DNA from: an uncultured Saprospiraceae bacterium
GTDB taxonomy: Bacteria; Bacteroidota; Bacteroidia; Chitinophagales; Saprospiraceae
Direction of reading: 5' to 3'
Length of the DNA: 64,000 bases
Assembly: GCA_937959115.1 (NCBI GenBank)
Contig: CALGAW010000015.1
Location: 62,001 to 126,000, forward strand
In this document: positions 53,801 to 60,857 of the stretch, piece by piece
How positions within the stretch are numbered: the first letter of the stretch is position 1
Layout: every line of letters starts with the position of its first letter
The notes under the pieces: model-generated
What the model saw: the letters and a program-made list of their open reading frames with translations, nothing else
Database searches by the model: none
Told to the model about the DNA's origin: nothing
Made by a program: the position numbers and the translations under genes

Positions 53801-56548
53801 GGAGGTATTACACCTTATGGCTATCAATGGGATAACGGAGCCGGTACTAATCCAAATCCAACTAACTTGGGAGCAGGAACGTATACTGTTATTGTCACTG
53901 ATGCAAATGGTTGTACTGTTACAACAAGTGCTGTGATTTCAGAGCCAACCGCATTAGGTGGTGGAGCTGTACTTGTTTCTAATGTTTCATGTAATGGTGG
54001 AAACGATGGTAGTGCTATTGCTACTGGAACTGGTGGAACACTTCCTTATACTTACAATTGGGATTCGGGTCATATCGGTGCTACAACCACAAACTTAGAT
54101 GAAGGGACACATGCTGTAACCATTACAGATGCTAATAATTGTTCAATCGTAACGACTGTTCTAATTTCTGAGCCTCCTGTTCTGGTCTCAAGTGCACAAG
54201 GAGATGTACTTGACTGTAATGGCGATACAGATGGAACAATTACATTAGGTGTATCAGGTGGAACTACTCCATACACATTTGTGTGGACTGGTGGAGCTGC
54301 ACCTGTTCAAAATCCATCTAACCTACCTGTAGGAACCTACACTGTAGCCGTGACGGATGCGAATGGATGTGTTACAACTGCTAGTGCAGTCATCACGGAA
54401 CCAACCGTACTAACTTCAGTTACTACTGCTTCAATTTCAACCTGCAATGGGTCTTGTGATGGAAGCTCATCAATAACTGTACAAGGAGGTAATTTCCCCT
54501 ACACTTATAATTGGTCTGATGGACAAATAACTTCAAATGCCATAAATTTATGTGCAGGTAGCTATTCTGTCACTGCGACGGATGCGAAAGGTTGTACGAT
54601 CGTAGAATCTGTGACCGTTGGTCAGCCAACAGTTGTTTTAAGTAGCATAGCGAATATTAATAATGTTGATTGTAATGGAAATTCAAATGGATCTGCAATG
54701 GTTACTCCGACTGGAGGTACTCCTAGCTATACTTACTTATGGGATAATGGAGAAACAACTCAAACCGCAGTTCAATTGGATGCAGGTACCCATATGGTAA
54801 CGGTTACTGATTCAAACGGATGTACAACAGTAAACAATATTTTGATCACTGAACCACCTGTGTTGACTGTAACGACAAGTGGAACAAATATTACTTGTTT
54901 TGCAGCAGCAAATGGATCAGCAACAGCGACAGCCAATGGCGGTACTGGAATTTACACGTATAACTGGAGTAATAATGCGACGGGTGCAACGATCAACCCA
55001 TTGACGCCAGGCGGTTATACTGTTACAGTTACGGATTCGAATGGCTGTACTGCCATTTCTAGTGTTACACTTACAGAGCCAACTGCACTTACAAATACAT
55101 TGACTGCGTTACCAGCATCTTGTAATGGTTTTGCTGATGGTTCCTCAACCGCGACAACACTAGGCGGCACACCTCCTTATACTTATCTATGGGACAATGG
55201 TGAAACGACGGTAACGGCTATAAGTTTAGATGCTGGAGTTCATGTGGTTTCAATAACGGATGCCAATGGATGTCAGATTGTTTCACAGACTGTTATTAAT
55301 GAGCCAACTGCTTTGACCTATACGGATGGAGCAACGCCTCCTTTGTGTTATAATGGTCTAGATGGATCTGCAACGGTAACACCAGCAGGCGGTACTCCTC
55401 CTTATACAATCACATGGAGTAATGGCCAAACTGGACCAGTCGCAAACGGCTTACCACAAGGACCATTAACGGTTGATATTATAGATGCGAATGGATGTGC
55501 AATCAACGGAATTCAGATAACGGTGCCGAATCATCCCACAGAGTTATTAGCAGGTACAGCTGCAACAGATGTATTGTGTTGGAATGAAGCCACAGGAGCT
55601 GTTGCTGTTGGTGTGACAGGTGGAACTCCAGGATATTCTTATCAATGGAATAATACGGAAACGACCCAGGATATAAACAATGTTCCTGCAGGTACATATG
55701 CGGTAACTGTTACGGATGATAACGGTTGTACAGTTGTAGTTGTGGATGTTGTTGATGAGCCAGATAACTTAAATCTTAGCTTGGTTCCTGGTGGTGCAAT
55801 TTGTTTTGGACAGCAGAATGGATCAATTGAGGTTGATACAAACTCAATCACAGGTGGTGTTGGGCCATTTTCTTACTCAATCAATGGTATAGATTACCAA
55901 ATGAGTCCTACGTTTACTGGACTAGGTGCAAATACCTATACAATATACGTGACGGATGGGAATGGATGTGTTGACTCTTTCAGCTCGAATGTAGGAGAGC
56001 CAGATGAGTTAACTGTTGACGCTGGACCAGACATCACTGTTGTACTAGGAGAGAGTGCTGAAATCACTCCAACTGTAACGCCTCCAAACGTACCGGTAAC
56101 GTATTCATGGAATCCGGGAATCTATTTAGACTGTACGGATTGCTTAAATCCTTGGGTGACACCAAACGAAACGACCCTTTATGAGATTACTGTAGTTGAT
56201 ACAGTAGCCAACTGTACAGCAACTGACGATATACTTGTGACTGTCTTGAAAAACCGTCACGTATACATTCCAAACGCGTTTACTCCAAACGGAGATGGAG
56301 CGAATGATGGAATGACTGTATTCGGTGATGAGAGTGTCGTGAATATCAAAACATTCATTTGTGCTGATCGTTGGGGAGAGATTGTCTTCGAGAAGTTTAA
56401 TTTTGAACCAAATGACCCTTCTTTGGGTTGGGATGGTTTCTTCCGAAACAAGCTGATGAATAGTGCAGTATTTGTCTACTATGCTGAAGTCGAATTTATT
56501 GACGGAACGGTCGGTGATTACAAAGGAGACTTTACGCTGATCAGATAA
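47852..56548 (+). CDS. giant SprB-repeat surface adhesin with a T9SS type B sorting domain
   Basis: This 2898-residue exported protein has a signal peptide (1-23, ending TLSAN), two Cys-rich N-terminal regions of pre-peptidase-like type (about 25-350), a PKD-like domain (about 365-450), then about 30 SprB modules of 70-80 residues (about 455-2745), each with C-N-G...D/N-G-x-A, GG-x-x-P-Y-x-Y-x-W and VTD-x-N-G-C. The end (about 2800-2898) is a type B domain: HVYIPNAFTPNGDGANDGM, then RWGEIVFE and a final YKGDFTLIR. SprB in Flavobacterium is the moving adhesin of gliding; this resembles it in repeats and sorting domain but not proven in role. Modules 11-22 form a 909-base super-repeat. A clear terminator follows. 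It stands alone between kmo and a GNAT-like gene. Confidence 0.9.
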   Translation: MNKSYTKLLGFFILLFFCSTLSANDECINAAVITDVQNWCSSSGAFTLAGATDSGDGSCEIGNRDRWFSFTAAFTDVTIAIIGGVAGGGPTGGTLNDPEITMYSGPCNALLEIKCDADLAADNTVETYKGGLTPGQTYYFKVDSRTFVGSTFMICLNNYNAPQEPDSDCPTATVLCDKTGFSVPEVTGAGSNNQEMQDAFCFHFPNPFPTQTLESNSVWYTWTALTTGTVSFDLVPANPSDDLDFVVYEMPGGFNPGGGLNCNGKIVRRCMASGNLPAWTTCFGPTGLDLISLQHHENLNCYNDAPTSPTNPTTIIDDNYARALDQIQGNVYALVVNNFSSTGNGFSIEWGGTGLFEGPIPDFTVAPQNLCTNGQIVVTDASFYPQGQLIEWEWDFGVDAIPQGSITQGPHTITYTSGGPKIITLIVTSERYCKVTHQDTVNVIDVTGLVIEVNATCTMGGVATVVGTGGIAPYTYQWSNNQTGPTATGLAPGTYQVVITDATGCSGTESATIAGTGTVQISTNVLSHVTCNGGNNGSASVIINPTSGTPPYTVLWSNGSSATLQLNLSAGTYTVTVTDQLGCSTNQSITILEPSAIVPIIVSSTPATCSVCNGTADLNVTGGNPPYTYLWSNGAVTQDVTGLCSGINTVTVTDGSGCTATTSVNIGLNDSFGISGTNSVPVTCPGNCDGSAIVTASGGTTPYTYTWNTGANTNSIGSLCAGTYNVTVTDQTGCSAAASIVVGSAANFVTTTAVTATSCPGICDGTATITVSGGTPGYLYQWSNGVFLPTNSTLCGGTHTYTVTDSNGCQATGSVVISEAPALNATATGTDISCFMGNDGTATATATGGSPPYTYNWMPGGGTTQTITGLSQGTYMVTITDDNGCTTVTSTTINEPTDISTSLTTVNTLCTACLGEADVTVTGGTAPYTYQWNNGAATEDVTGLCAGSYTLTVTDDNGCTETLGVSITSSNTFGVSAIGVDNNVSCNGVCDGQATVAATGGTAPYTYQWGDGQTTPTATGLCAGPLPVTVTDVTGCKEVTGVVITQSAGVTLTTNPTGNVSCNGLSDGSATATAGGGDPPYTYVWGSGTNGPTVTNLGAGTHPVTVTDSNGCTAVATVAITEPPVLTLSATPNNGVTCNGDTDGSATATANGGTAPYVYDWGGGITTQTNGTLGGGNHTVSVTDANGCTATATVNISEPPPVTVTVVLDNPASCSGQSDGGATATGGGGTGPYSYVWSNGILVAQNTTLPSGTHTVTVTDSNGCSVVGSINVTDPSALISSAVQNNPVSCNGGSDGTATITASGGTMPYSYLWNTGGTGTSITTTAGIYTVVVTDDNGCTSTSQVTINEPPALTLTTSGSSVPCNGDQTGTLSSTPGGGTPPYTYQWDNGAGTMQNPSNQGAGTYTVVVTDDNGCVITSSAVISEPAALTATATPVSGVTCNGDSDGSATVTAGGGTAPYVYNWDSNETTPTAVMLDGGPHSVTVTDDNGCAVVTTVLIAEPSVVTIQVALDNNASCNGASDGGATATGGGGTPPYSYVWSNGILVAQNTTLPAGTHTVTVTDGNGCTAVGSINVTDPSAVTAVAVQVNPVSCFGGTDGSATVTAGGGTPTYTYLWSNNETTATITDGSGTYTVVVTDANGCVATAQATINQPPPLTITATGSSVSCNGDQTGTLSVTVGGGATPYGYQWDNGAGTVPNPSNQGAGTYNVVVTDANGCVITASATITEPTVLTATAAPVSGVTCNGDSDGSATVTATGGTSPYTYNWDSNETTATAVLLDGGPHSVTVTDGNGCVVVTTVMIAEPPVVTILVALDNNASCNGASDGGATATGGGGTPPYAYEWSNGILVAQNTTLPAGTHMVTVTDGNGCTAIGSVNVTDPSAVTAVATQISPVSCNGGTDGQATVTAGGGTPTYTYLWSNGETTATITDGSGSYTVLVTDSNGCTATAQATITEPAALTASASNGSVLCNGDQTGTITTTISGGITPYGYQWDNGAGTNPNPTNLGAGTYTVIVTDANGCTVTTSAVISEPTALGGGAVLVSNVSCNGGNDGSAIATGTGGTLPYTYNWDSGHIGATTTNLDEGTHAVTITDANNCSIVTTVLISEPPVLVSSAQGDVLDCNGDTDGTITLGVSGGTTPYTFVWTGGAAPVQNPSNLPVGTYTVAVTDANGCVTTASAVITEPTVLTSVTTASISTCNGSCDGSSSITVQGGNFPYTYNWSDGQITSNAINLCAGSYSVTATDAKGCTIVESVTVGQPTVVLSSIANINNVDCNGNSNGSAMVTPTGGTPSYTYLWDNGETTQTAVQLDAGTHMVTVTDSNGCTTVNNILITEPPVLTVTTSGTNITCFAAANGSATATANGGTGIYTYNWSNNATGATINPLTPGGYTVTVTDSNGCTAISSVTLTEPTALTNTLTALPASCNGFADGSSTATTLGGTPPYTYLWDNGETTVTAISLDAGVHVVSITDANGCQIVSQTVINEPTALTYTDGATPPLCYNGLDGSATVTPAGGTPPYTITWSNGQTGPVANGLPQGPLTVDIIDANGCAINGIQITVPNHPTELLAGTAATDVLCWNEATGAVAVGVTGGTPGYSYQWNNTETTQDINNVPAGTYAVTVTDDNGCTVVVVDVVDEPDNLNLSLVPGGAICFGQQNGSIEVDTNSITGGVGPFSYSINGIDYQMSPTFTGLGANTYTIYVTDGNGCVDSFSSNVGEPDELTVDAGPDITVVLGESAEITPTVTPPNVPVTYSWNPGIYLDCTDCLNPWVTPNETTLYEITVVDTVANCTATDDILVTVLKNRHVYIPNAFTPNGDGANDGMTVFGDESVVNIKTFICADRWGEIVFEKFNFEPNDPSLGWDGFFRNKLMNSAVFVYYAEVEFIDGTVGDYKGDFTLIR
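51455..54181 (+). repeat. three copies of a 909-base super-repeat of four SprB modules
   Basis: The four-module block starting VT(V/I)xVxLDN recurs at residues 1202, 1505 and 1808, an exact period of 303 residues. Within each block the modules keep their order: VALDN...LVAQNTTLP, then PVSC, then CNGDQTGT...DNGAG, then CNGDSDGSA...YNWDS. The third copy's last module (TALGGGAVLVSNVSC) has diverged most. Confidence 0.87.
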
Positions 56549-56572
56549 CAGTTAGAAAGAATTAATAAAGTT

Positions 56573-56606
56573 AAAACGCTATCTTGGGAAACTGGGATAG
56601 CGTTTT
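56573..56606 (+). terminator. terminator of the giant adhesin gene
   Basis: AAAACGCTATC (56573-56583) and GATAGCGTTTT (56596-56606) form an 11-base perfect stem with a 12-base loop, followed by TGTTTAT. It lies about 25 bases after the adhesin stop codon. Confidence 0.88.
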
Positions 56607-56768
56607 TGTTTATTTGTTACATTTAAAATTAAACCATGCTTTTCATTCGAAAAAATATTGATGTTTAAAAATCTTTTGCTCCTAGGAAGGAGCGCATCGT
56701 TTTAGGCAGATCTCTTTAATTTTGCGATTTGGCAGCTATTGAAAATTGTTTGACTGGTGAATCTATGT

Positions 56769-57275
56769 TTAATACAGATCTCCATACTGATTATCCCAGT
56801 TTTTCCAGCTTATTTCCCTTCCTGGGAAAGCTACTTTTTTAAAAGGCCATTCTTCAGAAACCCATGTTTTAATGGTTTCGTACAAGTGTTCCTCTAAGCC
56901 AGTGTTGAGTTGACTTTGTCTTACCCAAAGGAAGACCAGTGCTTCATAATCTGGGGTTGTCGAAGGCTCGATGTAGGAGCAGCCAAGGCATTCGCTTTCG
57001 TCTAGGCTCATGACAGTATAGGCAAACGACGATCGTATCTGAAACTCTTTATGGTGCCAGCCAAGATCAATTAAATTTTGTTCTAAGGTCAAGCCTTTGG
57101 GCCACTTTCCTGAAGGTCCAAAAGGTTTTGTTTCTTCGAAATGATCAACACTTGTCATTACAGCATCGTAGTCTTTCACCACATCGGTAATCTTCAACAT
57201 GCGTAAGCGAAGTCGATTCGTCTCTAGTTGTTTTGGGACCTTGAAGTCTTTTGGTATAAATGGAGTATTGGCCAT
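56769..57275 (-). CDS. GNAT-like acetyltransferase family protein
   Basis: This 168-residue protein opens with a strand pattern typical of GNAT proteins (QLETNRLRLRMLKITDVVKDYDAV). Further on a central strand (SSFAYTVMSLDESECLGCSYIEPS) and a following strand (YEALVFLWVRQS) sit where the acetyl-CoA-binding region should be, but the classic Q/R-x-x-G-x-G/A loop is not clear. The substrate is unknown. It follows the small gene at 57295 by 19 bases, probably in one transcript. It may be a degenerate or non-catalytic member. Confidence 0.55.
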   Translation of the reverse strand: MANTPFIPKDFKVPKQLETNRLRLRMLKITDVVKDYDAVMTSVDHFEETKPFGPSGKWPKGLTLEQNLIDLGWHHKEFQIRSSFAYTVMSLDESECLGCSYIEPSTTPDYEALVFLWVRQSQLNTGLEEHLYETIKTWVSEEWPFKKVAFPGREISWKNWDNQYGDLY

Positions 57276-57294
57276 AACATTTACTATTGTCGAT

Positions 57295-57516
57295 TTATTC
57301 TACAATTTCGTAGTCAATGTCTAGTTTTCGCAATGCTCTAAATGCTGAGCTCGAGTTTTTCTCTACATCAATATCAACACAATCTCCTTCTAAGAGGATT
57401 CCTGTAAGCTCGGTAGCCAAGGATTCATCCATGTTCGCTGCGATCTCTGCTAGGCATTTGGCGATGGCTCTTCTATCTGGCCTTGGTGCATCGCAAGATA
57501 ATAGGTTTAATTTCAT
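57295..57516 (-). CDS. small conserved-looking protein of unknown function
   Basis: This 73-residue soluble protein reads MKLNLLSCDAPRPDRRAIAK, then a helix with CLAEIAANMDESLATELTGILLEG, then CVDIDVEKNSSSAFRALRKLD. The alternating helix/strand pattern resembles the C-terminal fold of ribosomal protein bL12, but no motif allows a call. Its start is 19 bases before the GNAT-like gene's side of a two-gene unit. Codon pattern looks like its neighbours, so I believe it is a real gene. Confidence 0.55.
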   Translation of the reverse strand: MKLNLLSCDAPRPDRRAIAKCLAEIAANMDESLATELTGILLEGDCVDIDVEKNSSSAFRALRKLDIDYEIVE

Positions 57517-57859
57517 GATGTTTTTTTACAAAGGTAAGAAACTTAATTTTCTTGATAAGGAAGAATCAATTAACAGCTCCTCCAAGCACGTCAGCGATAA
57601 AGTGCGCACATGCATTTGATGTTTTTTGAACATTCAGATAAAATAGTTTTTTTTAAATAAGTATCGGAAAGGCATTGGACTTCATTACTAAAGTAGTACC
57701 ATATGTTTAATTAAATTATAAAAAAGAAAATATTTTTTGAGTGTTGTGCCAAAAAAACAACCCCACAAGCCACACTCCCCATACATTATCCACCAATGTT
57801 GAAAACTCCCCTCGTCCGTTAAAAGTTAAAACACTATTTTTGCATGCAAATACCATAGA
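57517..57859. other. 343-base intergenic region upstream of carB
   Basis: Apart from the -7-like box at 57835-57842 I see no gene, tRNA fold or terminator. A plus-strand frame through 57317-57619 mostly overlaps the small minus-strand gene and is judged a shadow. Confidence 0.5.
57835..57842 (+). promoter_or_regulatory. possible -7 element of carB
   Basis: TATTTTTG fits TAnnTTTG and lies 17 bases before the carB ATG. The -33 position is TCGT rather than TTTG, so the promoter is only partly supported. If used, the leader is about ten bases. Confidence 0.4.
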
Positions 57860-60676
57860 ATGCCGAAGGATACATCGATAAAGTCTATACTCATCATTGG
57901 AAGCGGTCCGATTATCATCGGACAGGCATGTGAATTTGACTACTCAGGTACACAGGCCGCTCGTTCAATCATGGAAGAAGGGATTGAAGTCTCTCTGATC
58001 AATAGCAACCCCGCCACCATCATGACGGACCCGCTCACAGCAGATCACATCTACCTCAAACCGCTTACCGTCGAAAGCATTGAAGAGATTCTACTCGACA
58101 GACAAATCGATGCCGTGCTTCCCACAATGGGTGGGCAAACCGCGCTCAACCTCGCAATTGAAGTAGGCAAACAAGGCATCTGGGAAAAGTACAACGTTAA
58201 GCTTATTGGTGTTGATCTTAACGCCATCGAGCTCACAGAAAACAGAGAAGAATTTAAAAAATTAGTCGTTCGGTTAGGGATGAACGTAGCACCGTCAGGG
58301 ATCGCTAACTCATTCCTAGAAGGTAAGGAAGCTGCACAGCGAATTGGATTTCCGCTCGTCTTGCGACCTTCATATACGCTAGGAGGAACCGGTGGCGGAT
58401 TCGTCATGGATGAATCCGAATTTGATGAAGCACTCCGACATGCTCTAAACTCCTCACCGACACACGAAGTCCTAGTAGAAAAAGCAGTACTGGGATGGAA
58501 AGAATTTGAGCTAGAGCTCCTACGGGATTCGAATGATAATGTAGTGATCATCTGTACTGTGGAAAACCTTGATCCAATGGGGATTCATACAGGTGATAGT
58601 ATCACCGTCGCACCAGCAATGACGCTATCTGATACTGCATATCAGCAAATGAGAAATGATGCGATGACGATGATGCGTGCACTAGGGAACTTCGCTGGAG
58701 GCTGCAATGTGCAGTTTGCTCAAAACCCTGAAGACGAATCACTCATTGCGATTGAGATTAATCCTCGGGTATCTAGATCATCCGCCTTGGCAAGTAAGGC
58801 AACCGGCTACCCAATTGCAAAGATCGCTGCTAAGCTTGCGATTGGCTACACGCTTGATGAATTAAAAAATCAAATTACAAAAACAACATCTGCTTATTTT
58901 GAGCCAACGTTAGACTATGTGATTGTAAAAATGCCGCGATGGAATTTTGATAAATTCTACGGAGCAGATCACCGCCTAGGATTACAGATGAAGTCCGTAG
59001 GAGAGGTAATGTCTATAGGAAGGAATTTCCTTGAGGCACTTCAAAAAGCTTGTCAGTCACAGGAAAATGGAAGAATGGGGCTTGGCGCTGATAATAAAGG
59101 CTGGGTGAAGACAACTGAGATTATGGAACGGCTAGAGAAAGCCAGTGATGATCGAATTTACCGAGTAAAAGATGCAATGGGACTCGGTGTTCCGCTCAAA
59201 ACAATTCAGAAATTGACGCACATTGATCCTTGGTTTTTGCAGCAAATTAAACGACTTGTAAAGCTAGAACAACAACTAAAAGAATACAATGAGATCACAG
59301 ATGTTCCGGCAGCATTTCTTAGAGAATTGAAGGAAGTTGGATATGCCGATGGTCAGATTGCGTGGACGATGCATGGTAAAGAGGAGGAAGTAACTGCCTA
59401 CCGTAAATCACTGGGCATCAGAAGAACCTATAAGCTAGTGGATACTTGTGCTGCAGAATTCGAAGCACAAACCCCATACTACTACTCTTCATTTGATGAG
59501 GAGAACGAAAGTGTGGCCTCTGATAAGAAAAAGATCGTCGTACTAGGTTCTGGCCCAAATCGCATTGGACAAGGCATTGAGTTTGATTACTGCTGCGTGC
59601 ACGGAATCATGGCGATCAAAGAAGCAGGCTATGAGGCCATCATGGTCAATTGCAACCCAGAAACCGTGTCTACAGATTTTGACATTGCAGACAAGTTATA
59701 CTTTGAACCCGTTTATTGGGAACACCTAGAGGAAATCCTCGAATTGGAGCAACCAGAAGGTGTGATTGTACAACTAGGCGGACAGACAGCACTAAAGTTG
59801 GCTAAAAAGCTAAAAGAAAACGGCTATAAGATCATAGGTACTGACTACGAAGCACTAGATCTAGCAGAAGACCGTGGTGCGTTTTCTGATTTATTGAAAT
59901 CACTTGATATACCATATCCTGATTATGGTGCGGCAAATGATGCAGATGAAGCGCTTGATGTTGCCGCACGGATTCAATATCCTGTACTGGTGCGCCCAAG
60001 TTACGTGCTAGGCGGTCAACGTATGCGGATTGTGATAAACGATGCAGAGCTAGAGCGTAGTGTGCTTGGAATTTTGAAGCACATGCCTGAGAACAAAATA
60101 TTGATCGACCAATTTCTTGAACGTGCTCAAGAGGCGGAGGTTGATGCGATCTGTGATGGAGAGGATGTTCTGATAATGGGAGTGATGGAGCACATTGAGC
60201 CTGCCGGTATTCATAGTGGTGATAGCTCCGCGGTGTTGCCTCCATACAGTTTGTCGGAGTCTGTGATTGAGCAGATGACTAAGTACACAAAACAATTGGC
60301 ACTTGCATTGAAGACCAAGGGTTTGATCAATATCCAGTTTGCTATCAAGGAGGAGAAAGTATATGTGATTGAGGCGAATCCTCGTGCCTCTCGTACGACA
60401 CCTTTTATTGCCAAGGCGTATCAGGTACCTTACCTCAATATTGCAACGAAAGTGATGATTGGTAGCCATAAGCTATCCGACTTTGATGTAACAAACCGTT
60501 TGGAAGGGTATGCGATCAAGGTGCCAGTGTTTTCGTTTGACAAATTTCCGAATGTAGATAAAAATCTTGGACCTGAGATGAAGTCAACTGGAGAGAAGAT
60601 ACAGTTTATCAAGGATTTGCGAGATCCGTTTTTCAGGAAATTGGTTAGAGAGCGCTCCATGTATTTGTCTCGTTAA
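57860..60676 (+). CDS. carB: carbamoyl-phosphate synthase large subunit (no C-terminal MGS domain)
   Basis: This 938-residue enzyme makes carbamoyl phosphate from glutamine-derived ammonia, bicarbonate and two ATP for pyrimidines and arginine. Two homologous halves are visible: the first starting SILIIGSGPIIIGQACEFDYSGTQ with LRPSYTLGGTGGGF, the second KKIVVLGSGPNRIGQGIEFDYC with VRPSYVLGGQRMRIV. It ends soon after GPEMKSTGE, so the about 130-residue allosteric MGS domain of the 1073-residue Escherichia coli enzyme is absent. I recall similar shortened CarB proteins of about 950 residues in other Bacteroidota. The small subunit gene is not in the window. The start is the ATG at 57860. Confidence 0.95.
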   Translation: MPKDTSIKSILIIGSGPIIIGQACEFDYSGTQAARSIMEEGIEVSLINSNPATIMTDPLTADHIYLKPLTVESIEEILLDRQIDAVLPTMGGQTALNLAIEVGKQGIWEKYNVKLIGVDLNAIELTENREEFKKLVVRLGMNVAPSGIANSFLEGKEAAQRIGFPLVLRPSYTLGGTGGGFVMDESEFDEALRHALNSSPTHEVLVEKAVLGWKEFELELLRDSNDNVVIICTVENLDPMGIHTGDSITVAPAMTLSDTAYQQMRNDAMTMMRALGNFAGGCNVQFAQNPEDESLIAIEINPRVSRSSALASKATGYPIAKIAAKLAIGYTLDELKNQITKTTSAYFEPTLDYVIVKMPRWNFDKFYGADHRLGLQMKSVGEVMSIGRNFLEALQKACQSQENGRMGLGADNKGWVKTTEIMERLEKASDDRIYRVKDAMGLGVPLKTIQKLTHIDPWFLQQIKRLVKLEQQLKEYNEITDVPAAFLRELKEVGYADGQIAWTMHGKEEEVTAYRKSLGIRRTYKLVDTCAAEFEAQTPYYYSSFDEENESVASDKKKIVVLGSGPNRIGQGIEFDYCCVHGIMAIKEAGYEAIMVNCNPETVSTDFDIADKLYFEPVYWEHLEEILELEQPEGVIVQLGGQTALKLAKKLKENGYKIIGTDYEALDLAEDRGAFSDLLKSLDIPYPDYGAANDADEALDVAARIQYPVLVRPSYVLGGQRMRIVINDAELERSVLGILKHMPENKILIDQFLERAQEAEVDAICDGEDVLIMGVMEHIEPAGIHSGDSSAVLPPYSLSESVIEQMTKYTKQLALALKTKGLINIQFAIKEEKVYVIEANPRASRTTPFIAKAYQVPYLNIATKVMIGSHKLSDFDVTNRLEGYAIKVPVFSFDKFPNVDKNLGPEMKSTGEKIQFIKDLRDPFFRKLVRERSMYLSR

Positions 60677-60762
60677 TCAACAGAGAAACTTCCTAGGAAT
60701 AATTTTTCTTTCGTTAATTAGGGGTTGCATCAATTGTTTTCGTTATTTTAGAAGCAGCTGCT

Positions 60763-60770
60763 TAAATTTG
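60763..60770 (+). promoter_or_regulatory. possible -7 element of the seven-repeat protein gene
   Basis: TAAATTTG matches TAnnTTTG about 88 bases before the ATG at 60858. The -33 region has only TTTTCG a few bases too far upstream. Tentative. Confidence 0.33.
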
Positions 60771-60857
60771 TCTAGTGCAAGTGAAGCAAAAGACAACCAA
60801 CCGAATCCCTTATATCAAACCAAGGACCGATTTTTCAATTAAACCTTATTCATTGCT

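Noticed and set aside
49250-56000. Regularly spaced short DNA motifs (GATGGATGT-like) that could be a repeat array or intergenic repeats
   Set aside because: They are the coding sequence for the VTD-x-NGC motif of SprB modules in a continuous 2898-codon frame.
57317-57619. A 100-residue plus-strand frame opposite the small gene at 57295
   Set aside because: The minus-strand frame has a better protein-like pattern and fits the two-gene unit with the GNAT-like gene.
58051-58551. A 166-residue frame on the minus strand within carB
   Set aside because: It has Ser/Arg-rich low-quality composition, and carB on the other strand has full family motifs over the same bases.
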